Positions 8,081-16,005 of a stretch of 50,645 nucleotides of DNA are shown piece by piece. The stretch is from an uncultured Clostridia bacterium (GTDB lineage: Bacteria; Bacillota; Clostridia; Saccharofermentanales; Saccharofermentanaceae). The notes beneath the pieces are model-generated. The model did no database searches. It had not been told where the DNA came from and saw only the letters and a list, made by a program, of their open reading frames with translations. Position numbers and translations under genes: made by a program. The stretch covers positions 1 to 50,645 of the forward strand of contig CAMZBB010000006.1 in the NCBI GenBank assembly GCA_947304405.1. Reading direction: 5' to 3'. The stretch's first letter is position 1. The number at the start of each line of letters is the position of its first letter.

Positions 8081-9296
8081 CGGCTCCCGAGCTTAAAAGA
8101 CGGCAGCCATCGGTAGTCAGGACGACGTCGTCTTCTATCCTGAAACCGACTCCCCATTCGGGTATATAAACGCCGGGCTCAACGGCAAGGCAGTTTCCGG
8201 GAGCGAAAACGAGGTCGCGCGAACCTACGTCATGAACGTCGAGTCCCAGAAAATGCGAAGTGTTGTGCCAGTAGTAAGCAAGTACATCGTCCTTGCTGAA
8301 ATTATCATTGATTAGACCCTGGTCCGCAAGCCATTTGCCTGCGATGTCATACATTTGTGAATTAAGCCCGCCAAAAGTCTTTCCGGGCGCGATATAACCG
8401 AATGCCGTTTTGCGGAGTTCCCTTATCAGACCAAGGAGCTTAACGCGCCTGTCGTCATCACTTTCCGGGCGCCCGACAAAGTAGACTCTCGAGATGTCCG
8501 CGCAGTATCCGTTTACCCTTGCGCCGACGTCAACCTGAATGAAAGAGCCTTCTTTCGCAACACCGTCGTCTTCCTTCTCCGGGTCGCCGTGATGCAGATA
8601 AAAAGCATTCCTGCCGCAGGCCACGATCGTCTGGAAAGCAAAAAGCATATTGCTGCGCCTGGTCATCTCATACTCGAGCTTTGCATAAAGTTCGTACTCG
8701 GTAACGCCGGGTCTTATGATCTTCTTCATCTCAGACAGAGCTTCCTCGGTAACGCGCGCAGCCTCCTCGATCGAAGCGATCTCACAGTCGCTTTTGACGA
8801 GCCTCATTTCAGTTATGAAACCCGCTATATCCAAAGGCTCCCTGCCCTGCTTGCGGCTTCTGTCGGCAAACTCCCTGGTGGCTTCCATTATGGAATTGCC
8901 GTCAACGCCGAAACGCACTGTGTTATCCGAAGCGAGCTTAAAGACTTCATCTGCAAAAGTCTCTCTGTCACGCACCGCTTCTTCGGCAAGTCCCGATACC
9001 TCGGCGATCTTAGAGAAATCCATACGCTTGCCGGTCCAGCGTTCTTTCGCGCTGTCATGATTCGGAGCGTAAATGCGCTCCGTGACATTGCCGTCCTTCT
9101 TAATGATCAGCAGAATGAAGTCCGGCTTCTCCAGTCCCGTGAGATAGAAGAAATTGCGGTCGGGCAGGAATCTGTACTCCGTATCGGCGCACATCTTTTT
9201 CTCTTCGCCCGAAAAAAGGAAAGCCGCCGTATTATCGGGCAGCTTTTCCGCGAAAACCATTCTGTTGTGGCGGAAGAACTCCGGTCCGGTCACCAT
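8031..9296 (-). CDS. pepP: Aminopeptidase P family protein (Xaa-Pro aminopeptidase, M24B)
   Basis: A 421-residue cytoplasmic metallopeptidase. The N-terminal creatinase/AMP_N domain (about 1-130, with YRFLPDRNFFYLTG) is followed by the pita-bread catalytic domain. Metal ligands are visible in order: D and D in QVDVGARVNGYCADISR, H in NTSHFLGLDVHDVG, E in LAVEPGVYIPEWG and E in FRIEDDV. Enzymes of this family remove an N-terminal residue preceding proline, usually with two Mn2+ ions. The start ATG 9296 overlaps the acyltransferase gene by seven bases. It probably serves peptide turnover; nothing nearby suggests a specific substrate. Confidence 0.93.
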   Translation of the reverse strand: MVTGPEFFRHNRMVFAEKLPDNTAAFLFSGEEKKMCADTEYRFLPDRNFFYLTGLEKPDFILLIIKKDGNVTERIYAPNHDSAKERWTGKRMDFSKIAEVSGLAEEAVRDRETFADEVFKLASDNTVRFGVDGNSIMEATREFADRSRKQGREPLDIAGFITEMRLVKSDCEIASIEEAARVTEEALSEMKKIIRPGVTEYELYAKLEYEMTRRSNMLFAFQTIVACGRNAFYLHHGDPEKEDDGVAKEGSFIQVDVGARVNGYCADISRVYFVGRPESDDDRRVKLLGLIRELRKTAFGYIAPGKTFGGLNSQMYDIAGKWLADQGLINDNFSKDDVLAYYWHNTSHFLGLDVHDVGSRDLVFAPGNCLAVEPGVYIPEWGVGFRIEDDVVLTTDGCRLLSSGADDLEGIIADTACSDKT

Positions 9297-9946
9297 TGCC
9301 TGACGCCTTCCGAACGGACGTTATACTCGTCGAAGAGTATCGTGTTGTTGATGTAATTGAGCGTTGCGCCGGGTGAACGTCTGATGAGGCCGGGATTGCC
9401 GATTACTATCGAACCGTCGGGAACATCGAAATTTACATAAGCACCGGGTGCTATAAGGACGTTGTTACCGATGTTGATATTGCCGACTATGACTGCATTT
9501 GCGCCGATCCAGACATAATTGCCGATGTGAGGGGATCCCTTCCTCTTGCCTCTGAACTGCGTTCCGATGACAACGCCCGTCGAGACATTGACGTTATGGC
9601 CGATAACGCTCTTCGGGTGGATGATGACACGTCCGAAATGGGCAAGATAAAAGCCCTTGCCGATGTTGGTGTCATAAGGGATCTGGAAATGATATTTGCG
9701 GCTCAGTTTGTCGAGGCGCCAGTTATTGACATGGAACTTGATCTCCGCGATCTTCTTTCTGATGCCGTCATACTTCTGGATCTGGTCGTAATAGTAGCGG
9801 GTACGGCGCATGACGCTGATATAGCTGAACTCAGGGCTGGACTTCCTCTCCTGGAGATAGCAGGCATAGATATTCTTATAACGTCTGGCATTTCCTGTAT
9901 ACCTGAACAGATCGGAATATATGATGTCTTTGAGTTCGTCTGTCAT
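9290..9946 (-). CDS. Hexapeptide-repeat acyltransferase, serine acetyltransferase-like
   Basis: A 218-residue protein. The N-terminal third is helical and basic, and the C-terminal part is a left-handed beta-helix built from hexapeptide repeats (around IGHNVNVSTGVVIGTQ, IGNYVWIGANAVIVGNINIG and VLIAPGAYV). The conserved histidine segment YLAHFGRVIIH lies at the start of the helix, as in serine O-acetyltransferases and their sugar-acetylating relatives. No cysteine synthase gene is adjacent, so a role on a glycan or wall precursor is as likely as cysteine synthesis. It is the first gene of an operon with pepP and the hydrolase-fold gene, and is divergent from the AraC-type regulator. Confidence 0.8.
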   Translation of the reverse strand: MTDELKDIIYSDLFRYTGNARRYKNIYACYLQERKSSPEFSYISVMRRTRYYYDQIQKYDGIRKKIAEIKFHVNNWRLDKLSRKYHFQIPYDTNIGKGFYLAHFGRVIIHPKSVIGHNVNVSTGVVIGTQFRGKRKGSPHIGNYVWIGANAVIVGNINIGNNVLIAPGAYVNFDVPDGSIVIGNPGLIRRSPGATLNYINNTILFDEYNVRSEGVRQW

Positions 9947-10107
9947 GCGGATTATTCCCCTCTTTACTTAAGAAAAATTCTATATCTTTTTGGCGGATAA
10001 CTCAATAAGATTAGAGTCCTAATTTTTTGTAAACTATGCTTATCTTTACATGTCCAGGCAAAAAATATATAGTGGAATCGGATAGTCAAAGTTTCGTGAT
10101 AAGACCG

Positions 10108-10124
10108 CTTTTCGCGGCGAAAAG
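10108..10124. repeat. 17-bp palindrome just ahead of the AraC-type regulator
   Basis: CTTTTCGC-G-GCGAAAAG lies immediately upstream of the AAGAAGG ribosome-binding site, in the divergent gap between the acyltransferase and regulator genes. It could be an operator or a 5'-UTR hairpin; no experimental analogue is recognised. Confidence 0.5.
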
Positions 10125-10133
10125 AAGGTTTCA

Positions 10134-10901
10134 ATGATCAACATAGAAAAAGAACTTGCCAGAAGGCTGATGGACGACAGAAATGCAGAGGGACGTCTCG
10201 AAGGATACAATCGCGAGATCAACTTCTATGAGACAGTGGCAAGCGGAAATACAAGGGCTCTTGAAGAGCGATTGAAGTCGTTCGGTGCCGGACAGGTCCT
10301 GGGCAAGCTCAGCAATGACGCGATCCAGAACCGCAAGTATCACGCGGTCATCTTAGCAGCGCTCGTAAGCCGTTTCTGCATCGAGCAGGGCATGGAGATC
10401 TCCGTTGCATATACATTGAGCGACATTTATATCGATCTCATCGACAACGCAAGCTCGGCCGAGGAGATCAGGCAGCTTCAGATGGACCTTTTGCGCAATT
10501 ACTGCCGCAAGATGAATGAACTGACCAAGAACAAAGTCGTGTCGCGCCACATCGTCATCGCGATCGACTACATCCGCTCGCACATCCAGGACAACCTCAC
10601 GGTCGAATCCATCGCGGATTCGCTGTCGCTCAACTCTTCTTACCTGTCCAAGCTTTTCAAGCAGGAAATGGGAATAACTCTGAGCCGTTACATAAGAGAC
10701 CAGAAGATCAATGTCGCATGCAACATGCTGCGTCACTTGGACGAGTCATCGCTGACGGTCGCAAACTATCTGGGATTCTCGTCACAGTCCCATTTTATTC
10801 AGGTCTTCAAGAAAACAACCGGCATGACGCCCGAAGAATACAGGCGCAGGAATTACCACCAGAGTTGGATGAACGGCGAACAGGACAATCAACCGAAATA
10901 A
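10134..10901 (+). CDS. AraC-family transcriptional regulator
   Basis: A 255-residue protein. The C-terminal 100 residues carry the two helix-turn-helix motifs of the AraC/XylS family: LTVESIADSLSLNSSYLSKL and the second one around LTVANYLGFSSQSHFIQVF, ending in TGMTPEEYRRR. The N-terminal 140 residues are mostly helical and do not resemble an arabinose-type cupin; ligand unknown. It starts at ATG 10134 after AAGAAGG. Its stop codon abuts the stop codon of the convergent gene with no bases between. As it is divergent from the acyltransferase-pepP-hydrolase operon, it may control that operon, but this is inference. Confidence 0.92.
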   Translation: MINIEKELARRLMDDRNAEGRLEGYNREINFYETVASGNTRALEERLKSFGAGQVLGKLSNDAIQNRKYHAVILAALVSRFCIEQGMEISVAYTLSDIYIDLIDNASSAEEIRQLQMDLLRNYCRKMNELTKNKVVSRHIVIAIDYIRSHIQDNLTVESIADSLSLNSSYLSKLFKQEMGITLSRYIRDQKINVACNMLRHLDESSLTVANYLGFSSQSHFIQVFKKTTGMTPEEYRRRNYHQSWMNGEQDNQPK

Positions 10902-12422
10902 TTACCTGAACTCCGCGTGCATGGGTTTATTCTGGTATTTTGAGTCAAAGCCTTTCCATTTTTTGGGAAGGCTTATATATAGTCTGGGACAGTCGTCAAA
11001 AGCCCAGTTTCCAAGACGCTTGACGGAATTCGGGATCCTCACGTATGCGAGCTCGTCACACATGTCGAAAGCCTCCTGGCCTATCTTTTCGAGCCCATCG
11101 GGAAGGTAGATGTATTCAAGGTCCTCACAACTGTTGAACGCCTCCTGCCCGATCTCTTTCACGGTATCAGGCAAGATCACAGATGTGATCAGATCGCAGT
11201 CGAAAAAGCACTTCTTGCCGATCGTCGTGATATTTGAATCCGGAGCGAAAACGATCTTGTTGAAGCCGTTCACGCCGTAAGGCATCTGTATCGTCCCGCT
11301 TCCGTGGATCGTAAGCGTTCCGTCGCGCGTGATCTCAAAAGTCGCGTTCTTGCCGCAGGAACCGGACCTTTCGTAGCCATGTACAGTATCGGCATCACAG
11401 ATCTTGTGAACATAAGAGAACGACTCCAAAGGCAGGAGGTAATAACTGTACGACTGATCGCCCTCGACGATCTTGCCGTTGTCCCACGACTTGCCTTCGT
11501 ATGAATTGGCCGAATCGTAAGACGGATCGACGAAACGCCATTTTCCGCCCACAAACACGGCAGCCCATGCGTGATCCGGAGTCTCATCTTCGGCGAGGTT
11601 GTCCGCCATCATCTCCTGATAGGTTCCCAGTCCGACGCCGAATTCAACAGTTGCGGGGACTCCCTGCGCCCTGCAAAGTGCGGTGAAAACGTTCCCGAAG
11701 CCTTCGCACACCGCGATCCCGCGCCTCATCAGGCAGATCGACCCGTCCTGATAGACCATTTTGTTGTTCTTGTCGGTCTGCGTGTTATCGTAAGCCATGA
11801 CGCCGGTCAGATAAGTGTAGATCTTGTACACTTTCTCCCAATCGGTGGTAGCATCTCCGCAGATCTGCTTGCTGTACTCGATTATGATCGGATCATCGCT
11901 TTCTATGTCGTTCTGGGGCTGAAGGCATTCCTTGAGCGAGACCTCGTCGTCCCTCAATTCCGAGCACCGCTCGACATTGAAAGCATACGTGGGCGACTTG
12001 TAGAAATGGATCTTGTCATCGTCGCCTCTGAAGATATAGTTGTCGTGCTGAGTAAATACAACGGATTCAAGCTGGTAGCTCACGATGACGTAGTACAGCC
12101 TGTCCCTGTTCATGTATCCGTCGAGATCGATCGCGAATCTGCCGCTCTGCCTCTTGAAACGCCTGACGATCTTGCCGTCATCAGCCGTGCAGAGCGCCAG
12201 TTCGAAAGCATTGGTTGCATCCGTCTCCACCGTGAAGCTCGTGTTTTCGACGCCGAGCTTTATCGGTTCACCCTCACAGGTGACAAGCTCATACGACGTG
12301 AAATCCGCAGCTTCCGGAGAAAACTTTTTCTTATCAGCAAAGACCCGCGGGCAGGGCATGACGCTCACTGCCATGACAGCGGTCAAAAATGCCGCTAAGA
12401 CACGCCGGGCATAAGCAGACAT
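10902..12422 (-). CDS. Exported transglutaminase-like protein with BspA-type leucine-rich repeats
   Basis: A 506-residue protein with a signal peptide (about 1-29, ending near VFADKK). A transglutaminase/protease-like core lies at about 190-320, with the triad C in AVCEGFGN, H in PDHAWAAVF and D in RFVDPSYD, all intact. A linker (YERSGSCGKNATFEI) leads into three or four LRR_5 (BspA-like) repeats of the form LPDTVKEIGQEAFNSC. The architecture is common in surface proteins of gut Clostridia and Bacteroidetes. It may cross-link or cleave surface proteins or glycans while the LRR part binds a ligand. No LPxTG anchor is present. It overlaps the proS stop by one base. Confidence 0.9.
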   Translation of the reverse strand: MSAYARRVLAAFLTAVMAVSVMPCPRVFADKKKFSPEAADFTSYELVTCEGEPIKLGVENTSFTVETDATNAFELALCTADDGKIVRRFKRQSGRFAIDLDGYMNRDRLYYVIVSYQLESVVFTQHDNYIFRGDDDKIHFYKSPTYAFNVERCSELRDDEVSLKECLQPQNDIESDDPIIIEYSKQICGDATTDWEKVYKIYTYLTGVMAYDNTQTDKNNKMVYQDGSICLMRRGIAVCEGFGNVFTALCRAQGVPATVEFGVGLGTYQEMMADNLAEDETPDHAWAAVFVGGKWRFVDPSYDSANSYEGKSWDNGKIVEGDQSYSYYLLPLESFSYVHKICDADTVHGYERSGSCGKNATFEITRDGTLTIHGSGTIQMPYGVNGFNKIVFAPDSNITTIGKKCFFDCDLITSVILPDTVKEIGQEAFNSCEDLEYIYLPDGLEKIGQEAFDMCDELAYVRIPNSVKRLGNWAFDDCPRLYISLPKKWKGFDSKYQNKPMHAEFR

Positions 12423-14116
12423 CAGATCTTGAGCGCTTCGGCAACAGCCTCATCAGCCGTCATCTCAGATGCATCAGCACCTGCTCTTGCCTTGACTTCA
12501 ACGATGCCCTCGGAAGCTCTTCTTCCAACGGTAATGCGGAGCGGGATTCCAATGAGGTCGCAGTCCTTGAACTTGACGCCGGGCCTCTCGTTCCTGTCGT
12601 CGATAAGGACGTCAACGCCCTTCTCAGTGAGGTCGTTATAGATCTTTTCGGCAAGGCCCATGATCTCCTCGTCATTTGTCTTTGTGGGAATGACCATGAC
12701 CTTGTAAGGCGCAACGATGGAAGGCCAGATGATGCCGTCGTCATCGTGGAACTGCTCAATGATCGCTGCGAGGACTCTGGATACGCCGATGCCGTAGCAT
12801 CCCATTACCATGTTGTGCTCCTTGCCGTCCTTGTCGAGGTAGATGCAGTCCAAAGCCTTGGAATACTTGGTTCCGAGCTTGAAAATGTGTCCTACCTCAA
12901 CGCCTCTTGCCATGCCGAGCTTGCCCTTGCCGCACTTCGGGCAGATGTCGCCCTCTTTTGCGTTGGTGATATCGGCAACGTTATCAGCCTCGAAATCCCT
13001 GCCGATATTGACGTTCTTGAAGTGATAGTCGCTCTCGCATGCGCCGACGACGAAATTCTTCATTCCGGCAACTTCAGGATCGACTACGATGTCAATCTTC
13101 TGCTTAAGTCCTACAGGGCCTGCAAATCCGACCTTTGCGCCGGTGATCATCTCAACGTCCGCGAATGCCGCGAGCTCCATCTCGGTTGCATCGTAGAGGT
13201 TGCCGAGCTTTGTCTCGTTGACGTCTCTGTCGCCTCTGCACATAGCTGCAACAAACTTGCCGTCGATGTTGTAGATTATCGTCTTTACGAAAGCTTCAGG
13301 TCCGCAGTTAAGGTAACCGCAGAGCTCTTCGATCGTCTTTACGTCGGGAGTATGGATCTTTTCGATCGGGAGCATCTCGGCATTGTCCGCCGCGCCCCTT
13401 GTCCAGCCTGCCTTCTCCTCGTTTGCGGCATATCCGCACTCATCGCAGAAGCAGATGGCATCCTCGCCGACTTCGCTCTTGACCATAAACTCCTGTGAGC
13501 CTGAACCGCCCATTGCACCTGAATCAGCGTCAACGATCGTGTAATCAAGACCGAACCTGTCGAAGATCTTCCTGTATGCGACATACATCTTCTGATAAGA
13601 GACGTCGAGACCTGCTTCGTCAACGTCAAAGGAATAAGCATCCTTCATGACGAACTCTCTTGCCCTGATAACGCCGAATCTCGGGCGCTTCTCGTCCCTG
13701 TACTTGTGCTGGATCTGATAAAGCGTTACAGGCAGCTGCTTGTAGGACCTGATCGTGTCCCTGACGGCCTCTGTGAAAGGCTCCTCGTGCGTCGGGCCAA
13801 GGCAGAAAGATCTTCCGCCTCTGTCAGTAAGCCTGAACATCTCGGGACCGAATTTCTCCCATCTTCCGGAGCCCTGATAAGCTTCAGCCGGCAAAAGCGC
13901 AGGCATGATGAGCTCTTGTGCGCCCGCCCTGTCCATCTCTTCACGGATGACCGCCTCGACCTTCCTGTAGGCGCGGTATCCGAGAGGCATGAACGAATAG
14001 ATGCCCGAAGCAGCCTTACGGATAAGGCCCGCCCTGAGCATCAGCTGATGCGAAGGTATCTCGGCATCTGCCGGGATCTCACGCTGTGTTGCCATGAACA
14101 TTTCTGAAACTTTCAT
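12422..14116 (-). CDS. proS: Prolyl-tRNA synthetase, bacterial type
   Basis: A 564-residue class II aminoacyl-tRNA synthetase. It has motif 1 around [23 protein letters not shown], motif 2 at [20 protein letters not shown] and motif 3 in [14 protein letters not shown], with the YbaK-like editing insertion (about 230-390) of the bacterial ProS type, followed by an anticodon-binding domain. It charges tRNA-Pro. The start ATG 14116 has AGGAG eight bases upstream and a clear promoter 35-65 bases upstream. No T-box leader is visible: the transcript leader is too short, and the sequence upstream of the promoter is a repeat array. Confidence 0.97.
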   Translation of the reverse strand: MKVSEMFMATQREIPADAEIPSHQLMLRAGLIRKAASGIYSFMPLGYRAYRKVEAVIREEMDRAGAQELIMPALLPAEAYQGSGRWEKFGPEMFRLTDRGGRSFCLGPTHEEPFTEAVRDTIRSYKQLPVTLYQIQHKYRDEKRPRFGVIRAREFVMKDAYSFDVDEAGLDVSYQKMYVAYRKIFDRFGLDYTIVDADSGAMGGSGSQEFMVKSEVGEDAICFCDECGYAANEEKAGWTRGAADNAEMLPIEKIHTPDVKTIEELCGYLNCGPEAFVKTIIYNIDGKFVAAMCRGDRDVNETKLGNLYDATEMELAAFADVEMITGAKVGFAGPVGLKQKIDIVVDPEVAGMKNFVVGACESDYHFKNVNIGRDFEADNVADITNAKEGDICPKCGKGKLGMARGVEVGHIFKLGTKYSKALDCIYLDKDGKEHNMVMGCYGIGVSRVLAAIIEQFHDDDGIIWPSIVAPYKVMVIPTKTNDEEIMGLAEKIYNDLTEKGVDVLIDDRNERPGVKFKDCDLIGIPLRITVGRRASEGIVEVKARAGADASEMTADEAVAEALKI

Positions 14117-14151
14117 TGGAAAACTCCTAAATAATAAATATTTCGGGTGTA

Positions 14152-14180
14152 AGTATATACGAGCATGGTCTTTTTTGCAA
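14152..14180 (-). promoter_or_regulatory. SigA-type promoter of proS
   Basis: On the minus strand, TTGCAA (14180-14175), a 17-base spacer and TATACT (14157-14152). The predicted leader is about 30 nt, consistent with proS starting at 14116. Confidence 0.65.
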
Positions 14181-14194
14181 TTTCAAACACTCTC

Positions 14195-14390
14195 ATTCTA
14201 TCTTTCGTTCTATCTTCAGCAAAAAAGTTAGAACGTTTCATAGAATATTGGGCAAAAAGAGCCGTCATTCTATCATTCGTTCTATCTTTGAGACAAAAGT
14301 TAGAACGATTCGCAGAATAAAGGGCAAAAAATGGCGTTATTCTATCTTTCGTTCTATCTTCAGCAAAAAAGTTAGAACGATTCATAGAAT
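14195..14390. repeat. Three-unit hairpin array, word GTTCTA / ATTCTAT, 72-bp period
   Basis: Units begin at 14195, 14267 and 14339, exactly 72 bp apart. Each reads ATTCTATC-n-TTCGTTCTATC, then a loop rich in AAAAGT, then TAGAACG and a nearby ATAGAAT. Each unit is therefore a nested inverted repeat, and words of opposite orientation alternate along the array. Spacers between units share the core GGGCAAAAA. The array lies in the gap upstream of the proS promoter and after the terminator of the small ORF. It is also open as a repeat-encoded reading frame on the minus strand, which I regard as accidental. Confidence 0.9.
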
Positions 14391-14403
14391 AAGAACCTGC
14401 AGC

Positions 14404-14436
14404 GAAAAAAGAAGGCGGGAGCACGATGCCCCCGCC
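14404..14436 (-). terminator. Rho-independent terminator after the 58-aa ORF
   Basis: On the minus strand, GGCGGGGGC-ATCGT-GCTCCCGCC (nine pairs, one G-U) is followed by TTCTTTTTTC. It lies 28 bases past the stop codon of the small ORF at 14464-14640. Confidence 0.9.
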
Positions 14437-14463
14437 CCGAAAAGCCGTCACAGCTTGAATGAT

Positions 14464-14640
14464 TCAAAGTCCCAAAATCCCGACAATGAAGAGTACGTCA
14501 AGAATGCCGCAAACAACGAGAATCAGTGCGCAAATGATGTAGATGCGCGCCCTGCGCTTCTCAACATCCTGCTCCGTTGTACCGTATTCCGCCTTGCGGA
14601 CCGGTTGTCTGATCCTTCCGAACGACATGCTCCGAACCAT
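14464..14640 (-). CDS. Small single-helix membrane protein, 58 residues
   Basis: This short ORF begins at ATG 14640 right behind a strong GGGAGGAGGT. The protein has a basic N-terminal half (MVRSMSFGRIRQPVRK), a charged stretch (EQDVEKRRAR) and one C-terminal hydrophobic helix (about 33-57). A strong terminator follows within 30 bases, so it looks like a self-contained transcription unit. No family is recognised. A second ATG at residue 5 is possible but is 13 bases from the Shine-Dalgarno sequence. The ribosome-binding site, hydrophobic helix and terminator together make it likely to be real. Confidence 0.7.
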   Translation of the reverse strand: MVRSMSFGRIRQPVRKAEYGTTEQDVEKRRARIYIICALILVVCGILDVLFIVGILGL

Positions 14641-14847
14641 ACCTCCTCCCGTCTGATGTGATTAGATTATAGCGACTGGAAATATTTCATGCTTTGCATA
14701 GATGTGACAATCAATTGACAAAATTGCGGAAATGCTTTACTAAAAATCGCTTTTGCGTTAGAGCGGTCTTGAGACGCTTCTCGAAAGCCTTGAAAATCAA
14801 GCGTTTTCGATATGAAAATACCCCAGAAATGCAACAAATTCGGCTTG

Positions 14848-14856
14848 TGGTATAAT
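14848..14856 (+). promoter_or_regulatory. Extended -10 promoter of the SH3b-3D / RNase J operon
   Basis: TGGTATAAT (14848-14856) is an ideal extended -10 element, lying 61 bases upstream of the TTG start at 14917. No good -35 is visible, which is typical of extended -10 promoters. Confidence 0.65.
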
Positions 14857-14916
14857 AATGTTGGTATTATGCTTTTAAAAAGGGCGTTAAGAGCGTCCCG
14901 AATAAGGAGGAAAAGC

Positions 14917-15996
14917 TTGAAAACAACAGGCAGCAAGACGGTTTTCCGTCTGACAAAGGATAAGATCGTAACATCGTGCTGTGTTATAGCAGTCATGGTG
15001 TTATGCTGCGTTTCCGCCGTTGCCGTCAACACGCTCCTCAACTATTCCGACGTACAGGCTTTGAGAGTTGACCCGGGTTCCGTTATCGACTACAACGATG
15101 TCATTCCAGAGGAGTATGCTCCCGACCGTGACCATAACGGCATTAAGAATCCCATCGTAACTTCTGATACAAAGGCGGGTCAGAAGATGGCTACCGGCGA
15201 CAACGGTCAGGACGAGCCTGAAGAGACCGAAGAGACAAGTGAGTCTGCCAATACGTTTTTCGAGACAAGCTCAAAGCCGACCGAATCCATAACCGAGACT
15301 GAAGAGCCTGAAGAGACAGAACCGGAAGAGACTGAGTCCGAAGAGACAGAGCCTTCTTCCACGACAAAAGCCAAGCAGACTGCAAAAAAGCCTACGGAAT
15401 CGCCTTTTAAGAAGACCGTATATACCAGAGCGGTCGTCAACTTGAGGACAGGTCCGGGCACGAGCTACAAGGTCGTAAAGAAAGTCAACTCCTGGCAGCC
15501 CGTCAAGGTTATAGCCAAGACTTCCAACGGCTGGTACAAGACTTCTGACGGCTGCTATGTCAAGCAGTCTCTGACGACGCTTGCCGCACCTAAGCCGACA
15601 GCTACGAAGAAACCTACCAAGGCTCCCACCAAGAAGCCGACGAAGCCTACGGCAAAAGCTACTACGACGACAAAGAAGACGACGGTCAAGAAAGTGAACG
15701 GCGTCAAGTGCAAGATCACGTTCTACGGACCGGTCTTGTATAAGAGGAAGGACGGAAGCACGTTCTACAGCACCACAACCGCTACGGGCACGAAGTGCAA
15801 GCAGGGCCGCACATGCGCTGCTGACTGGTCCGTCTTCCCCAAGAACTCATGGGTATATATTGAGAACGATCCGTTGGGCGGTGACGGACTCTACAAAGTT
15901 GAAGACAGAGGTAATTTCAAGGGTAACTGGATAGACATATACGTTGACTCGGCAAAGGGTCACAGTACGTGCTCCCGGAAGGTTTACCAGCAATAA
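14917..15996 (+). CDS. Cell-wall protein with SH3b and 3D (double-psi beta-barrel) domains
   Basis: About 359 residues from a TTG start at 14917, chosen because AAGGAGG lies six bases upstream; the longer frame to 14812 has no such signal. A membrane helix (about 19-42) is followed by a low-complexity Glu/Thr/Pro segment. An SH3b domain follows (VNLRTGPGTSYKVVKKV), then a Lys/Thr/Pro linker. The C-terminal 3D domain ends in EDRGNFKGNWIDIYVD, which carries its conserved aspartates. SH3b domains bind peptidoglycan, and 3D domains resemble the catalytic part of resuscitation-promoting factors and MltA-type lytic transglycosylases. It probably remodels the wall. RNase J follows after nine bases in the same operon. 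Confidence 0.88.
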   Translation: MKTTGSKTVFRLTKDKIVTSCCVIAVMVLCCVSAVAVNTLLNYSDVQALRVDPGSVIDYNDVIPEEYAPDRDHNGIKNPIVTSDTKAGQKMATGDNGQDEPEETEETSESANTFFETSSKPTESITETEEPEETEPEETESEETEPSSTTKAKQTAKKPTESPFKKTVYTRAVVNLRTGPGTSYKVVKKVNSWQPVKVIAKTSNGWYKTSDGCYVKQSLTTLAAPKPTATKKPTKAPTKKPTKPTAKATTTTKKTTVKKVNGVKCKITFYGPVLYKRKDGSTFYSTTTATGTKCKQGRTCAADWSVFPKNSWVYIENDPLGGDGLYKVEDRGNFKGNWIDIYVDSAKGHSTCSRKVYQQ

Positions 15997-16005
15997 GAGG
16001 GGAAT

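Noticed and set aside
12389..13498. Long open frame of 369 codons on the plus strand opposite proS
   Set aside because: It lies entirely antisense to proS and the neighbouring gene, has no recognisable domain or ribosome-binding site, and follows from codon use of the real gene. Similar antisense frames at 19087-20040, 21398-22639 and 11571-12398 are rejected for the same reason.
14117..14194. T-box leader for proS
   Set aside because: The leader predicted from the promoter is only about 30 nt, and no T-box sequence or specifier stem was found.
14113..14451. 112-codon minus-strand frame with a 24-residue repeat (RSNFFAEDRTKDR)
   Set aside because: The repeat is produced by translating the 72-bp hairpin array, and the frame runs through the terminator of the small ORF and the proS promoter. 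The nucleotide-level inverted repeats explain it better than a protein.
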